In this document: piece by piece, positions 25,341 to 35,450 of the stretch
Numbering within the stretch: position 1 is the first letter of the stretch
Layout of the letters: every line of letters begins with the position of its first letter
Assembly: GCA_029237695.1 (NCBI GenBank)
Contig: CM055275.1
Coordinates: 90,628,484 to 90,692,483 of the forward strand
Length of the DNA: 64,000 bases
Reading direction: 5' to 3'
Source of the DNA: Conchocele bisecta
Lineage: Eukaryota; Mollusca; Bivalvia; Lucinida; Thyasiridae
Translations under genes and position numbers: made by a program
Notes under the pieces: model-generated
Databases searched by the model: none
Told to the model about the DNA's origin: nothing
Seen by the model: the letters and a program-made list of their open reading frames with translations, nothing else

Positions 25341-26507
25341 TTAATACCCGAGACGAAATACTTTCATACAGTCATTACCTCCCAGTACAAACTGAGATAC
25401 ATACAGTGAATTGTCGTGTTGGTTGTAACAGATCCTGTCAGGCCCCGATAACTGTCCGTCCCCGAAGACTTCAATAGTACGGGTACAATCCGCCGTTATG
25501 TGGTGGATGTTGGCAGACCCCCGGCCGCAGACATAGATACTTCCGTCTGGGTGGACGGCGAGTCCGCGTGGAAGCACCAAGTTGTCTCCCTTGTATCGGG
25601 CCAGCACGACGCCATCCTGGGTCACATGTGTTACCCCGCTGCCGCTGACGCCGCTGTCTGTCGTGATCAACTCGCCACGGGAGTTGTGCCTTATATACCG
25701 GAGGTCGCCATGAGGACATGTCCATACAGTTTTCACCTTCCTACCCCTCATGTCAATCTCCACAATGTCTCGTGATTCCCAATATACCGCCGCCAGGTTG
25801 TCGCCACATCTGGTCACACTGTAGCATGGCACTGCGGTCTCGATGATCCGCCCGGGGGTCAGGGTGCCCGACACCGACACAAACTGGATCTCGTTGTTCT
25901 GGATGGTCCTGTTGATTGGCAGACAGACAGCTACCTCCCCGTCGGCTGTCTCCGCAATGTCGGTGGGAGTGGATTGTAGTGGAACGTGGGACACGAGTTT
26001 ATGGTTGTCGTCAAACAGCTTTATGTTCCTATTGTTAAAGTCCGACAGTAGTAGCCGACCGTCGGTGAGCACGAGTAAACCTGCGACGTCACACATGCGG
26101 TCTGTAGGTCCACGGATATTGATGTCATCACTCAGACATGGGAAGGTTCCAATAGCACCAACACTCTGTAAATGATCCAATAATGTTTTATTTCCTACAA
26201 ACACGCACGACTTCACGTTGCATTTATGTGGAATACCGGAAGTTGATGTTTTGCACTCGGCTATCAAAGTTTCAGCCTCCTTCAACAATATAACAAGATT
26301 ATTGTCGCAGCCTTTCTTTGCTTTGTTGCCGATGTCCGTCTGTATGGACGTGATACGATCGATGTAATCCCGACATAACTTGCAGACGTCGTTTAGTCGG
26401 TGCGTTATGGCGTCCACATGATCCCTAGACTTGTTCTCGGCGGCGTTGATGAGTCGTTGAATGACGGCGTCACCAGCCTTAGTGCGCGCGGCCCCCGCTC
26501 CTGCCAT
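25341..26507 (-). CDS. Coiled-coil/NHL-repeat propeller protein (TRIM2/3/71-like, no RING or B-box)
   Basis: A continuous 388-codon frame. Residues 1-95 are helical and charged and fit a coiled coil like that of TRIM proteins (QRLINAAENKSRDHVDAITH). From about residue 135 the sequence falls into NHL-type blades: GLLVLTDGRLLLSDFNNRNI (143-162), PTDIAETADGEVAVC (181-195), LRYIRHNSRGELITTD (269-284), PRGLAVHPDGSIYVCGRG (313-330) and NSLYVSQF (366-373). This predicts a six-bladed beta-propeller for protein or RNA binding. Known TRIM-NHL proteins begin with RING and B-box zinc modules; none precedes this, and an in-frame TGA lies eight codons upstream of the ATG, so the start is real for a single-exon product. 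Bivalves have many such truncated TRIM-like genes; a role in ubiquitin ligation is unlikely without RING. The frame is intact and GC-richer than its surroundings. An upstream exon carrying RING/B-box spliced past the ATG cannot be excluded. Confidence 0.8.
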   Translation of the reverse strand: MAGAGAARTKAGDAVIQRLINAAENKSRDHVDAITHRLNDVCKLCRDYIDRITSIQTDIGNKAKKGCDNNLVILLKEAETLIAECKTSTSGIPHKCNVKSCVFVGNKTLLDHLQSVGAIGTFPCLSDDINIRGPTDRMCDVAGLLVLTDGRLLLSDFNNRNIKLFDDNHKLVSHVPLQSTPTDIAETADGEVAVCLPINRTIQNNEIQFVSVSGTLTPGRIIETAVPCYSVTRCGDNLAAVYWESRDIVEIDMRGRKVKTVWTCPHGDLRYIRHNSRGELITTDSGVSGSGVTHVTQDGVVLARYKGDNLVLPRGLAVHPDGSIYVCGRGSANIHHITADCTRTIEVFGDGQLSGPDRICYNQHDNSLYVSQFVLGGNDCMKVFRLGY

Positions 26508-27140
26508 ATCTGCTTTACACTGCTTTATTCAACACACGGTGTTCGTGTTGGTTCCTTTACTTCTTGTCTTTACTGTGGCCACCTGTCTCCTTCCCTCCAT
26601 CAACATTACCATCTGTTGCCCTCTTTCTAGACCCTTCCATAGTTATTCAGCTGTATTCATGTGATTCCTGGTGAATTTAACTCTGGTTACAACTATGACG
26701 TTCTGGTACGTTTTCCAATTTATTCACCGTGTATTCAGCTGTATGTAAGTATTATAATCCACGATACGCCACACGCCACTGTTGTGGTTCTGTTGGTTGC
26801 TCGGCTGTAAGTATATAATAAGTTAGAGATAATGCATTCCAGTAGAATCACAGAATGTTGGTTCATAAATACATTAAATATACATAAAAGCATCAATAAA
26901 TGGTAACAAAATAAGCTAAACACATGATTTACTCATTAATGTGTTATAAGATGGAGTAAGCAAATGTTAGCATATTTTTTTATCTCACTTATTGGGTGTT
27001 TTTATGCATATTTAATGTACGTATTGGTAACATTGGTAAGTTACTTCAACCTGTGAGTCCAATATGGTTCGATAATAAGCGCATGGGGTGACAATTGACC
27101 TCAGTACACAGATATATAGACTGCTCCCGGGTCGGTACCC
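26508..27140. other. Putative 5' region of the NHL gene; no other gene seen
   Basis: No repeat family recognised until about 27140. Frames on both strands (26400-26664 plus, 26735-26923 minus) overlap the start of the NHL gene or lack motifs. The NHL promoter would lie here, but I cannot point to a convincing TATA or initiator element. Confidence 0.35.
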
Positions 27141-27143
27141 CAA

Positions 27144-30100
27144 AACTAGATGGCCGCAGCCTGCATGTCGCGCCTTGTGGCGAGGCATGGACATTAAAAA
27201 ACAAGAGGGCCATGATGGCCCTAATTCGCTCACCTGACTCCATGAACACCAGAGGAGAAAGTACATTGAGTTCATGTGTTTTAAAAAAATTGTGCTATTT
27301 TTAGATGGCGGTCATCTTGGATTAAGCGATGACTCTCATTTTACAAAATCTGAAAATGCTTCACCCAGCATCGGCCATGTGGTTCCTGAGAAAAAGACGT
27401 TAAAAATCTTGAATAAATGAACCTTTTTGTGGCCATCATGGATGACATAATCATCCGATTCCGACAAATATTGCACCAGAGTGATTGCCTCATTGATACC
27501 TTCAATTTGATATATGACATGACCATATTCAGTCAAAAATAAAATTTGACACCAATTTGACCCCACGGGCCACGCCCATTTTTGAACCCGGGGTCACCAT
27601 TTTAACAATTTTCAAAGAGAATGTACATCGATCATTCCTACCAAGTTTCGTCGAAATCCGGCTAGCGGTTCATGAGAAGAAGATTTTTTAAGAATTTATG
27701 CTATTTTTAGACGGCGGCCATCTTGGATTAGCGATGACCTCCATTTTAACAAATCTGAAAAGGCTTCACCCATGGACCATAACTTTTAAGTTTAGCTACC
27801 ATGGGCCAAGCGGTTCATGTGAAGAAGAATTTTGAAATCTCTAATAAAAGAACGACCTTTTGACATTTCAGCGGCCATCTTGGATGACATAACAATCCGA
27901 TTTGGACAAAAAATGTACCAGAGTGATCGCCTCATTGATACCTTCGATTTGATATATAACATGACCATATTCGGTCAAAAATAAAATTTGACACCACGGG
28001 CCACGCCCATTTTTGACCCCGGGGTCACCATTTTAACAACTTTGAAAGAGCATTGTACATCAATCATACCTACCAAGTTTCGTCGAAATCCGGCTAGCGG
28101 TTCATGAGAAGATTTTTTAAGAATTTATGCTATTTTTAGACGGCGGCCATCTTGGATTAGCGATGACCTCCATTTTAACAAATCTGAAAAGGCTTCACAC
28201 ATGGACCATAACTTTTAAGTTTGGCTACCATGGGCCAAGCGGTTCATGTGAAGAAGAATTTTGAAATCTCTAATAAAAGAACGACCTTTTTGACCTTTCG
28301 GCGGCCATCTTGGATGACATAACAATCCGATTTCGACACAAAATGCACCAGAGTGATCGCCTCATTGATACCTTCAATTTGATATATGAGATGACCATAT
28401 TCGGTCAAAAAGATTTGACCCCATGGGCCACGCCCATTTTTGACCCCGGGGTCACCATTTTAACAACTTTGAAACAGCAATGTACATCGATCATTCCTAC
28501 CAAGTTTTTTGTCGAAATCCGGCAAGCGGTTCATGAGAAGAAGATTTTTTAAGAATTTATGCTATTTTTAGACGGCGGCCATCTTGGATTAGCGATGACC
28601 TCCATTTTAACAAATCTGAAAAGGCTTCACCCATGGACCATAACTTTTAAGTTTGGCTACCATGGGCAAAGCGGTTCATGTGAAGAAGAATTTTGAAATC
28701 TCTAATAAAAGAACGACCTTTTGACCTTTCGGCGGCCATCTTGGATGACATAACAATCCGATTTCGACAGAAAATGCACCAGAGTGATCGCCTCATTGAT
28801 ACCTTCAATTTGATATATGACATGACCATATTCAGTCAAAAATAAAATTTGACCCCAAATTTGACCCCACGGGCCACGCCCATTTTTGACCCTGGGGTCA
28901 CCATTTTAACAACTTTGAAAGAGCAATGTACATCGATCATTCCTACCAAGTTTCGTCGAAATCCGGCAAAGCGGTTCATGAGAAGAAGATTTTTTAAGAA
29001 TTTATGCTATTTTTAGACAGCGGCCATCTTGGATTAGCGATGACCTCCATTTTAACAAATCTGAAAAGGCTTCACCCATGGATCATAACCTTTAAGTTTG
29101 GCTACCATGGGCCAAGCGGTTCATGTGAAGAAGAATTTTGAAATCTCTAATAAAAGAACGACCTTTTGACATTTCGGCGGCCACTTGGATGACATAACCA
29201 TCCGATTTCGACAAAAAATGCACCAGAGTGATCGCCTTGTTGATACCTTCGATTTGATATATATGACCAGTCAAAAATAAAATTTGACCCCAATTTGACC
29301 CCACGGGCCACGCCCATTTTTGACCCTGGGGTTACCATTTTACCAACTTTGAAAGAGCATTGTACATTGATCATTCCTACCAAGTTTTGTCGAAATCCGG
29401 TTGGCGGTTCTTGAGAAGATTTTTGAAGAATTTGTGCTATTTTTAGACGGCGGCCATCTTGGATTACGTAATGACATCATTTTAACAATTTTGTAATCCC
29501 CCTACCTAAGGACCATGACCATGAAGTTTGGTGACCATAGGCCCAATGGTTACCGAGGAGAAGACGTTTGAAAATGTTCACGGACGACGACGACGACGGA
29601 CGACGGACGACGACGGACACATTGCGGTAACAATAGCTCACATGAGCTTCGCTCAGGTGAGCTAAAAAGATATAGTATAACGAAAAACTTAACCAAAAAA
29701 CTTAACCAAAAACTTTAACCAAAAAACTTAACCACAAACTTTAACCAAAGAACTTAACAAAAAACTTCAAAGTAATTTGACCTTGACATTGGGCACAGGG
29801 GCCGCACGGGAGGGGGGTAGAATGAAAATATAGATGATGATAAACACCCATATGAAGTTTCAAGGTAATGGGAAAAGCAGTTGCAGAGATATAGTATAAC
29901 GAAAAACGTTAATCAAAAAACGTTAATCAAAAAACGTTAACCAAAAAACTTAACCAAAAACTTTAACCAAAAAACTTAACCAAAAACTTCAAAGTAATTT
30001 AACCTTGACATTGGGCACAGGGGCCGCACGGGAGGCGGGTAGAATGAAAATATAGATGATGATAAACACCCATGTGAAGTTTCAAGGTAATGGGCAAAGC

Positions 30101-30300
30101 AGTTGCAGAGATATAGTATAACGAAAAACTTTAACGAAAAACTTTAACCAAAAAACTTAACCGAAAAACTTAACCAAAAACTTTAACCAAACAACTTAAC
30201 CAAACAACTTAACCAAACAACTTAACCAAAAACTTAAACCGGACACACGTACGTACGCCAAAGTGCCGACTATATCGCGCTTTCCGCAAGCGGGCACGAC
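27144..30300 (+). mobile_element. Tandem-array element, GTCGCGCC/GGGCACGAC family, hosting another element
   Basis: The left end AACTAGATGGCCGCAGCC, ATGTCGCGCC (27144-27175) runs to GGCATGGACATTAAA, where a second element (27199-29664) is inserted. The body resumes with AGATATAGTATAACG and about three units of about 230 bp (GGGCACAGGGGCCGCACGGG, GATGATAAACACCCATATGA, runs of AACTTAACCAAAA). The right end is ACGTACGTACGCC and hairpin GCGCTTTCCGCAAGCGGGC, ACGAC (to 30300). A 178-bp deletion derivative with both ends occurs at 48575-48752, which confirms the boundaries. Confidence 0.65.
27199..29664 (+). mobile_element. Tandem-array element, GCTCACCTGA family, nested
   Basis: The left end AACAAGAGGGCC hairpin and TTCGCTCACCTGA match 12411 and 17143. 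It has about five units of about 455 bp, each with two CGGCCATCTTGG sites, TTTGACCCC and CAAGTTTCGTCGAAATCCGG. The right end has the GACGACGACGACGGACGACG run, AGCTCACATGAGCT and GCTCAGGTGAGCTAAAA. It is inserted in an A-run of the element above with no visible duplication. Minus-strand frames (27336-27566, 28647-28829, 29092-29383) are period-derived. Confidence 0.7.
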
Positions 30301-30715
30301 AAAAAAATTAGCTGGATCATTGTCAATCTGGTAAAATGTTTTACTGCAATGATGTACCATAAATAACAATTCAGGCCTAAATTAAAATATTGTTTGTTTG
30401 ATCTTTACCTACCCAACATTTCAGGCTTGGGTAGGTAGATAGGCAAATTATTTTATTTTATTGGAGATTAAAAAATATTTTTCGCACACGCGTAACAGAC
30501 ATGACTAACGATATATGCCCCCCCCCCCCCCCCCAATTCGGTAACGGAGGCATAAAAAGGTTATGAACATTAATAATAACTGCAGTCAAACATTAATACT
30601 TTAATAGTATTACAATTTAATAATAACAAATTAATTCTGCAGTTTATACTCAATAGTATAAATGTTGAACATTTGGCATTTAATACATATAGGGTGTGTG
30701 AGTGTGACTATTACA
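30301..30715. other. No gene; poly-C tract
   Basis: AT-rich with an uninterrupted C-run of about 18 bases (30517-30534). Nothing coding. Confidence 0.4.
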
Positions 30716-30717
30716 GT

Positions 30718-30845
30718 TTATGACTAGAACAGTTTATGACTAGAACAGTTTATGACTAGAACAGTTCATGTTTCAATGACTAAAACAGTTTTAGTATGAC
30801 TAGAACGGTTTATGACTAGAACAGTTCATGTTTGACTAAAACGCC
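30718..30845 (+). repeat. Short minisatellite, TTTATGACTAGAACAG unit
   Basis: Five to six imperfect copies of a 16-bp unit, degenerating to the right (TTCATGTTTGACTAAAAC). Function unknown. Confidence 0.6.
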
Positions 30846-30988
30846 CTGAACCCCCTAAATACAATCAATACCACGCCGTGCATGCCAAGTACCATGTAAA
30901 TGTGCGCCTGGTAAACCAGAGACTCCCTAAAATGAGTTCTTCACTGGCACTTGCGTGAGTCTGTAGGTACACCATATGCTGAGGTCCC

Positions 30989-31347
30989 TCAAATGACACC
31001 AGTATTCATAACAAGCAAACCTGTGAATCTTCCAGCAACAGGCTTCAATGATGGTTTTTTGTTAGCTGTCCCAGATCCCAGCAGGATGTTGAATGCATTT
31101 CTGGTGGGTTCTTTTTTAATGTTGGGGGTTGTTTCCTTAGTTTCAATATGGAAGGTGACAAATTTAAGTGATTTGTCAAACTCTTGAATGACACCAATAT
31201 GTTCGTTCAATTCGGGGTGAAAAATCTCCGCGTCTGTTGTAGATTTAGAAATCTTCACCGTGACGATGTCCGTGTCACAACTTTGGTGATAAAACAGCTT
31301 TGATTTCTCTTTGGTTTCTCTTTGATTTCTCTTTGGTTCAACACATC
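30989..31347 (-). pseudogene. Exon-like coding fragment, unrecognised
   Basis: A minus-strand frame stays open from about 31347 to the stop at 30989 (about 119 codons; the first ATG is at 31258). Its composition looks protein-like: KKEPTRNAFNILLGSG, ELNEHIGVIQEFDKSLKF, VAGRFTGLLVMNTGVI. There is no domain I recognise. The open frame abuts CAGGGTGTCCACAC at 31348, which resembles a hAT-type terminus, so the upstream part may have been cut off by a transposon. It could also be an exon of an unannotated gene, or chance. Confidence 0.3.
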
Positions 31348-31830
31348 CAGGGTGTCCACACTTTAGGAAAACTAAAAGTCCCGGACTTTTCCCGGACTTT
31401 TACCTGACCCAAATTATTTTTCCCTGACCAATTTTAGCCAATGTTGAGGGCCCGAAGGGCCCTATCATGCTAGGGGGGTCCGCGCTAGGGGGGTCCGGGG
31501 GCATGCCTCCCCGTAATTTTTTGAAATCCAAGTGGTGTGAAACGCCATTACCTGCATTCTCAGCAAAGGTTGAGCACATTCTATTACTCTCATTTTTCCT
31601 GTTTCTGTATGCATATTTCAACACGGTTTCTATATTTCCCAAGAAACGTTTTCATTATGATTATTTAGAAATAACTATTTTAATAGCCAAACTGGAAGAA
31701 ACTGCCCTAGCCATTATCATAGTTTTCATCGGTTCTCGGCCTGAAATTCTAAAATTCCCCGACTTTTCCCTGACTTTTCAGAAATTTTAAAATTCCCTGA
31801 CCAATTTCAAAATTCCCTGACAATTCCACG
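31348..31830 (+). mobile_element. DNA-transposon-like repeat, CAGGGTGTCCAC start
   Basis: Starts CAGGGTGTCCACACTTTAGG and has mirrored TTCCCTGAC / GGACTTTTCCC phrases on both flanks (31383-31430 and 31755-31825). Inside is the GAGGGCCCGAAGGGCCCT hairpin and two copies of CTAGGGGGGTCCG, also found at 16728-16760. A right terminus equivalent to the left is not visible. Family uncertain; hAT-like from the left end only. Confidence 0.4.
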
Positions 31831-32611
31831 TCAGATTATTAATTAATTTAACGATTGCATTTGAGAAAAGCGAGCAACTACCGCGTTCCGCCTTCAGGAC
31901 CACCGAAATACACAGTGTCATTGGTTTGAAATCGCCCTGAATCGCGTCTGTTAACGCGGCCATTTTCCGCGATCGAAGCTGTACCCGACAAGACGCTTGG
32001 GTAACACATAGGACACTGGTTTGCGCTCACTTGCAAAGCGCTCCAATGATTCAGAGCGTATTGTAAATGGGTCTAAATACGGAAATACGAAAAAGACCGA
32101 AATGGACAAAAATGTAATCCGCGGAACGCAGAGGAAAATAAAAAAAAATATTATTTTGAAATTGGAATAAAAACTTTATAGTCGGCGGGAAAACACTGAG
32201 GCGGCGGCAAAGATCAAACAAACACTATTTTAATTTAGGCCTCAGTTGTGCAAATAATACCTATATAATCTGCACCAATTTACATTGCTCGCTGTAGATG
32301 AAAATAACTCCTAGCGTACGTAGTTGTTTATGTCTCTCCATGCAAGAAAACATATGATATCTGGCTTGTACAAAAGCCAACAATAATCCAGTGGTGTTGC
32401 TGTTGTTACATCAAATCCGTCTGGAAGATTAGGCCCTGGGTTTTCGGTGAAGTCTTCTATTGCATATATAAATAACAATTATGTCATAATTTTTATTTTA
32501 TATCTCCACAGTAAGCACTAATTTATTTGTATTCACATTATGAGGTTCTGTGTCATATGAATGATTGTGTACAAGCTATACATTTCTTTCCAGCAAATGG
32601 AATTAATAGTA
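31831..32611. other. No gene or clear element seen
   Basis: Mixed sequence without supported frames. GCGGGAAAACACTGAGGCGG and AATGGCCGCG-like words occur singly. Nothing repeated elsewhere in the window was noticed. Confidence 0.35.
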
Positions 32612-33098
32612 TTAAAGGTACATGCCCACTCATAAGGCACAAGATGTTCTGTATAGGAATTAAATATGAGTATAATTGTGTCACTATTCCACCAGTTCTA
32701 AAATTGCGAGTGCCCGCTATACAGATCTAATCATTTAGTAATATTTACTTTACTAATAGATGCGCGGTGGTATCAGGCTATTTTCATATGCTAATGTTTT
32801 ATGTTAATTAAATGTGTCACCTGAAAAAAATAATTTTTTCAACAGAGTATAAAGTATGATCATTGCACATCAAAAAATAAATAGAGAATAAATAGTAATG
32901 TCCTTTAACATTTTAAGGAAATATGATTATTGCCCCTGACATCAGTGTGGAACTTTATGTCTGATATAAAATGTATAATAATGCCAATCAATACGTGGGC
33001 TAATGATGATTGAATACTTTTTTTTCTCCAGAAAATGTCTCGGATGATGTCTGGTATAAAGAACCTTTTGTGTCGACTGAGTGGGCATGCACCTTTAC
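32612..33098 (+). mobile_element. Complete AGGTACATGCCCACTC MITE
   Basis: TTAA at 32612-32615 is followed by AGGTACATGCCCACTCA. The right end TGAGTGGGCATGCACCT is the inverted repeat (one mismatch) and is followed by TTAC. The outer 17 bp pair, with weaker similarity further in. The body is shared with 3276-3740 (direct) and 7955-8320 and 54591-54975 (inverted). The TTAA flank suggests piggyBac-type mobilisation. No ORF. Confidence 0.65.
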
Positions 33099-33104
33099 TA
33101 AAAC

Positions 33105-34420
33105 AATACACTATGTAAATTAATTAAACTGTTGAAAACAGTATATTTTATTGCTCAGGGCCGTCAACAAACACCATCCCCTATTATAACTAGAAATGTG
33201 GCCTGTCGGCACACGAATACCCCCACTGGCAGCCAAAGAAAACGAGACATTTTTGATAATAAGCCATTTAGCAGAGCGTTATGGTTTCAAACGCATCAAG
33301 CCTGTGACCTTGACCCTGGGCATAGTGTGATAATCCATGCATCGGTGTAGAAGATATAGAGCGGAAGGGAATTTCAATAGGTTTGACCTTTGACCTTCAA
33401 CTCTGACCTTGGACGTAGGTGCGTGGTTATTGATCGTGACACACCTTCTCATCATGAGAAACATTTGTGCCAAGCCATTTGATAATCCATGCATGGGTGT
33501 AGAAGATATAGAGCGGAAGGGAATTTCGATAGGTTTGACCTTTGACCTTCAACCGTGACGTTGGACGTAGGTGCGTGGTTATTGATCGCGACACACATTT
33601 TCATCATGAGAAACATTTGTGCCAAGCCATTTGATAATCCATGCATGGGTGTAGAAGATACAGAGCGGAAGGGAATTTCAACAGACCGACTGACAAGCCG
33701 ACTCCTATATACCCCCTCAAACTAAATGTTTGTGGGGGTATAATTAATTTATATAAACCAATTAATATATTTAAAATGATTTAAAACAGTGAAATTATTA
33801 TTTCTCACGAATTCATATTTAGGTCCGAAACTGTGTGGGGGCGACTTGCTCGGGTGTCAATCGATAAGACCATTATTCTTTCAGCTTAAAACTCACTTTC
33901 GATCGTAAATCAATGTAATTTTTTTGTTGAAACACATTCTCAATTGAATATATTCAGTGTTTCTTGCCAGTTTGGATCGATGTAGACGCTAAATATGCAA
34001 CTTGGAAGTTGGATTTTCAAAAACACGTATACGCATATTGGTTTCAGTGAAATCAAGCGTGGTTCTATTCTTAGAAACAAAATTACTCTCTATTTCCTTG
34101 TTGGGACCAAGTGTAGTAATTTTGTGAATAAATTAATTATAAATGTCTGAGGTATCCAATGAAACAGTCCCGACAGGTGTCACTAGCGTGTGATTGAGGG
34201 CGGTCACTACGGAAACAAACAAAAAGTTATTGATTCATGATTCGGATGCGTGTAGTTTATAAAATGCGATATTTGATTGGCTATTGGCATGCAGACCACT
34301 GACTGGGATTGCTACTCACCTATAGGGGAGCAGCTTACAACCATTTTCACCGACACATTTTTGTAAACATCGCGATGACTTTCACATCATGTTCTAAGCT
34401 AGTAAAGGCATATCAGCTGG
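33105..34420 (-). repeat. Inverted copy of the 35248-40655 transposon interior
   Basis: ACACTATGTAAATTAATT (33110) to CTAGTAAAGG (34418) is the reverse complement of the right copy, read 40003 to 39440, 37690 to 37523, then 35453 to 35395, with the nested elements of the right copy absent. It carries its own different insertion (33189-33742). Neither end of the parent element (CAGTCTCCGCG) is seen here, so this copy is truncated on both sides. Confidence 0.7.
33189..33742 (+). mobile_element. Tandem-array element in the left inverted copy
   Basis: The left end is ACTAGAAATGTGGCCTGTCG, ACACGAATACCCCC. It has about three 150-bp units (GATAATCCATGCATGGGTGT at 33330, 33480 and 33631). The right end is TATACCCCCTCAAAC, TTTGTGGGGGTATA. 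The empty site in the right copy (39911-39920, CCCCTATTATAATTAATTTA in reverse) shows no target duplication. Confidence 0.65.
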
Positions 34421-34614
34421 TGTTTTTTACTCGCCATAAAGTAAACGATAAAAAGCGAGATTTTCGGCAATATTTTCTGTCGGAACAGCCCATTTTTGCT
34501 GTGCCAGTTTCGACACTAAATAAAAATAATATTGTTTCAGTTTTGCCAAAAATATAGTTTGGGTCGCGGCGATCTTGTCGGGTTGGTCGCGCGAGGGGAA
34601 ACATTTAATATTTT

Positions 34615-35247
34615 ATTATACGCCCAACGTTAAGTTTATGAACATGCTAAGTTTGTGACCTTGACCTTGGGGTAAGGGTTGGGTGGTGGGTCGTGGATTT
34701 GCTACAACATGATAGAGGGTTATCTCAGGAATGTATGTATGAAATATCAAGGCGTTCCATCAAAGGAAACAGTTGTATAAGGCGTTCCCTGTAAATAAAC
34801 AGATGCTACACAACATTTATCCCAACGTTAAGTTTATGAACATGCTAACTATGTGACCTTGACCTTGGGGTAAGGGATAGGCGGTAGGTCATGGATTTGC
34901 TATAGCACGATAGAGTATCATCAGATGAATGCATGTATGAAATATCAAGGCGTTCCATGAAAGGAAACGGATGTTATAAGAAATTTACCCCAACGTTAAG
35001 TTTATGAATGTGTTAAATTTGTGACCTTGACCTTTGAGTAAGGGGTGGGCGGTGGGTCATGTATTTGCTACAGCATGATAGAGGGTCATCTGAGGAATGC
35101 ATGTATGAAATAACAAGGTGTTCCATGAAAGGAAATAGAAGTTATAAGACATTCACCCCAACGTTAAGTTTATGAATGTGCTAAGTTTGTGACCTTGACC
35201 TTGGGGTAAGGGTTGGGTGGTGGGTCATGGATTTGCTACAGCATGAT
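34615..35247 (+). repeat. 168-bp tandem array, left part of an interrupted element
   Basis: About four units with GTGACCTTGACCTTGGGGTA, GGTGGGTC and GAATGCATGTATGAAAT. The array stops inside a unit at 35247, where CAGTCTCCGCGAAAG begins, and continues at 40656 for one partial unit. It ends with GATGACGCAGGAGG, TTCTGCACTTCGTGCAGG, CGAGCTAAAA at 40797. The left hairpin end is missing at the junction with the inverted copy. Confidence 0.6.
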
Positions 35248-35450
35248 CAGTCTCCGCGAAAGACCGTCGGACCTCGGACCTGGCCGAAAAAAATTGACCA
35301 GGACCGGTAAATATTCTCGAAACTTCGGTCCTCGTGTCCGATGAAATTTTCAAGTTGGTGACGAGCTCAGCCAGTGACGAATTGACAAATTCTCCTCGTC
35401 CTTTACTAGTTTAGAACATGAAGTGAAAGTCATCGAGCTGTGTTTGTTTA

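Noticed and set aside
25471..26175. Additional frames on both strands inside the NHL gene
   Set aside because: Out-of-frame shadows of the 388-codon gene with no motifs.
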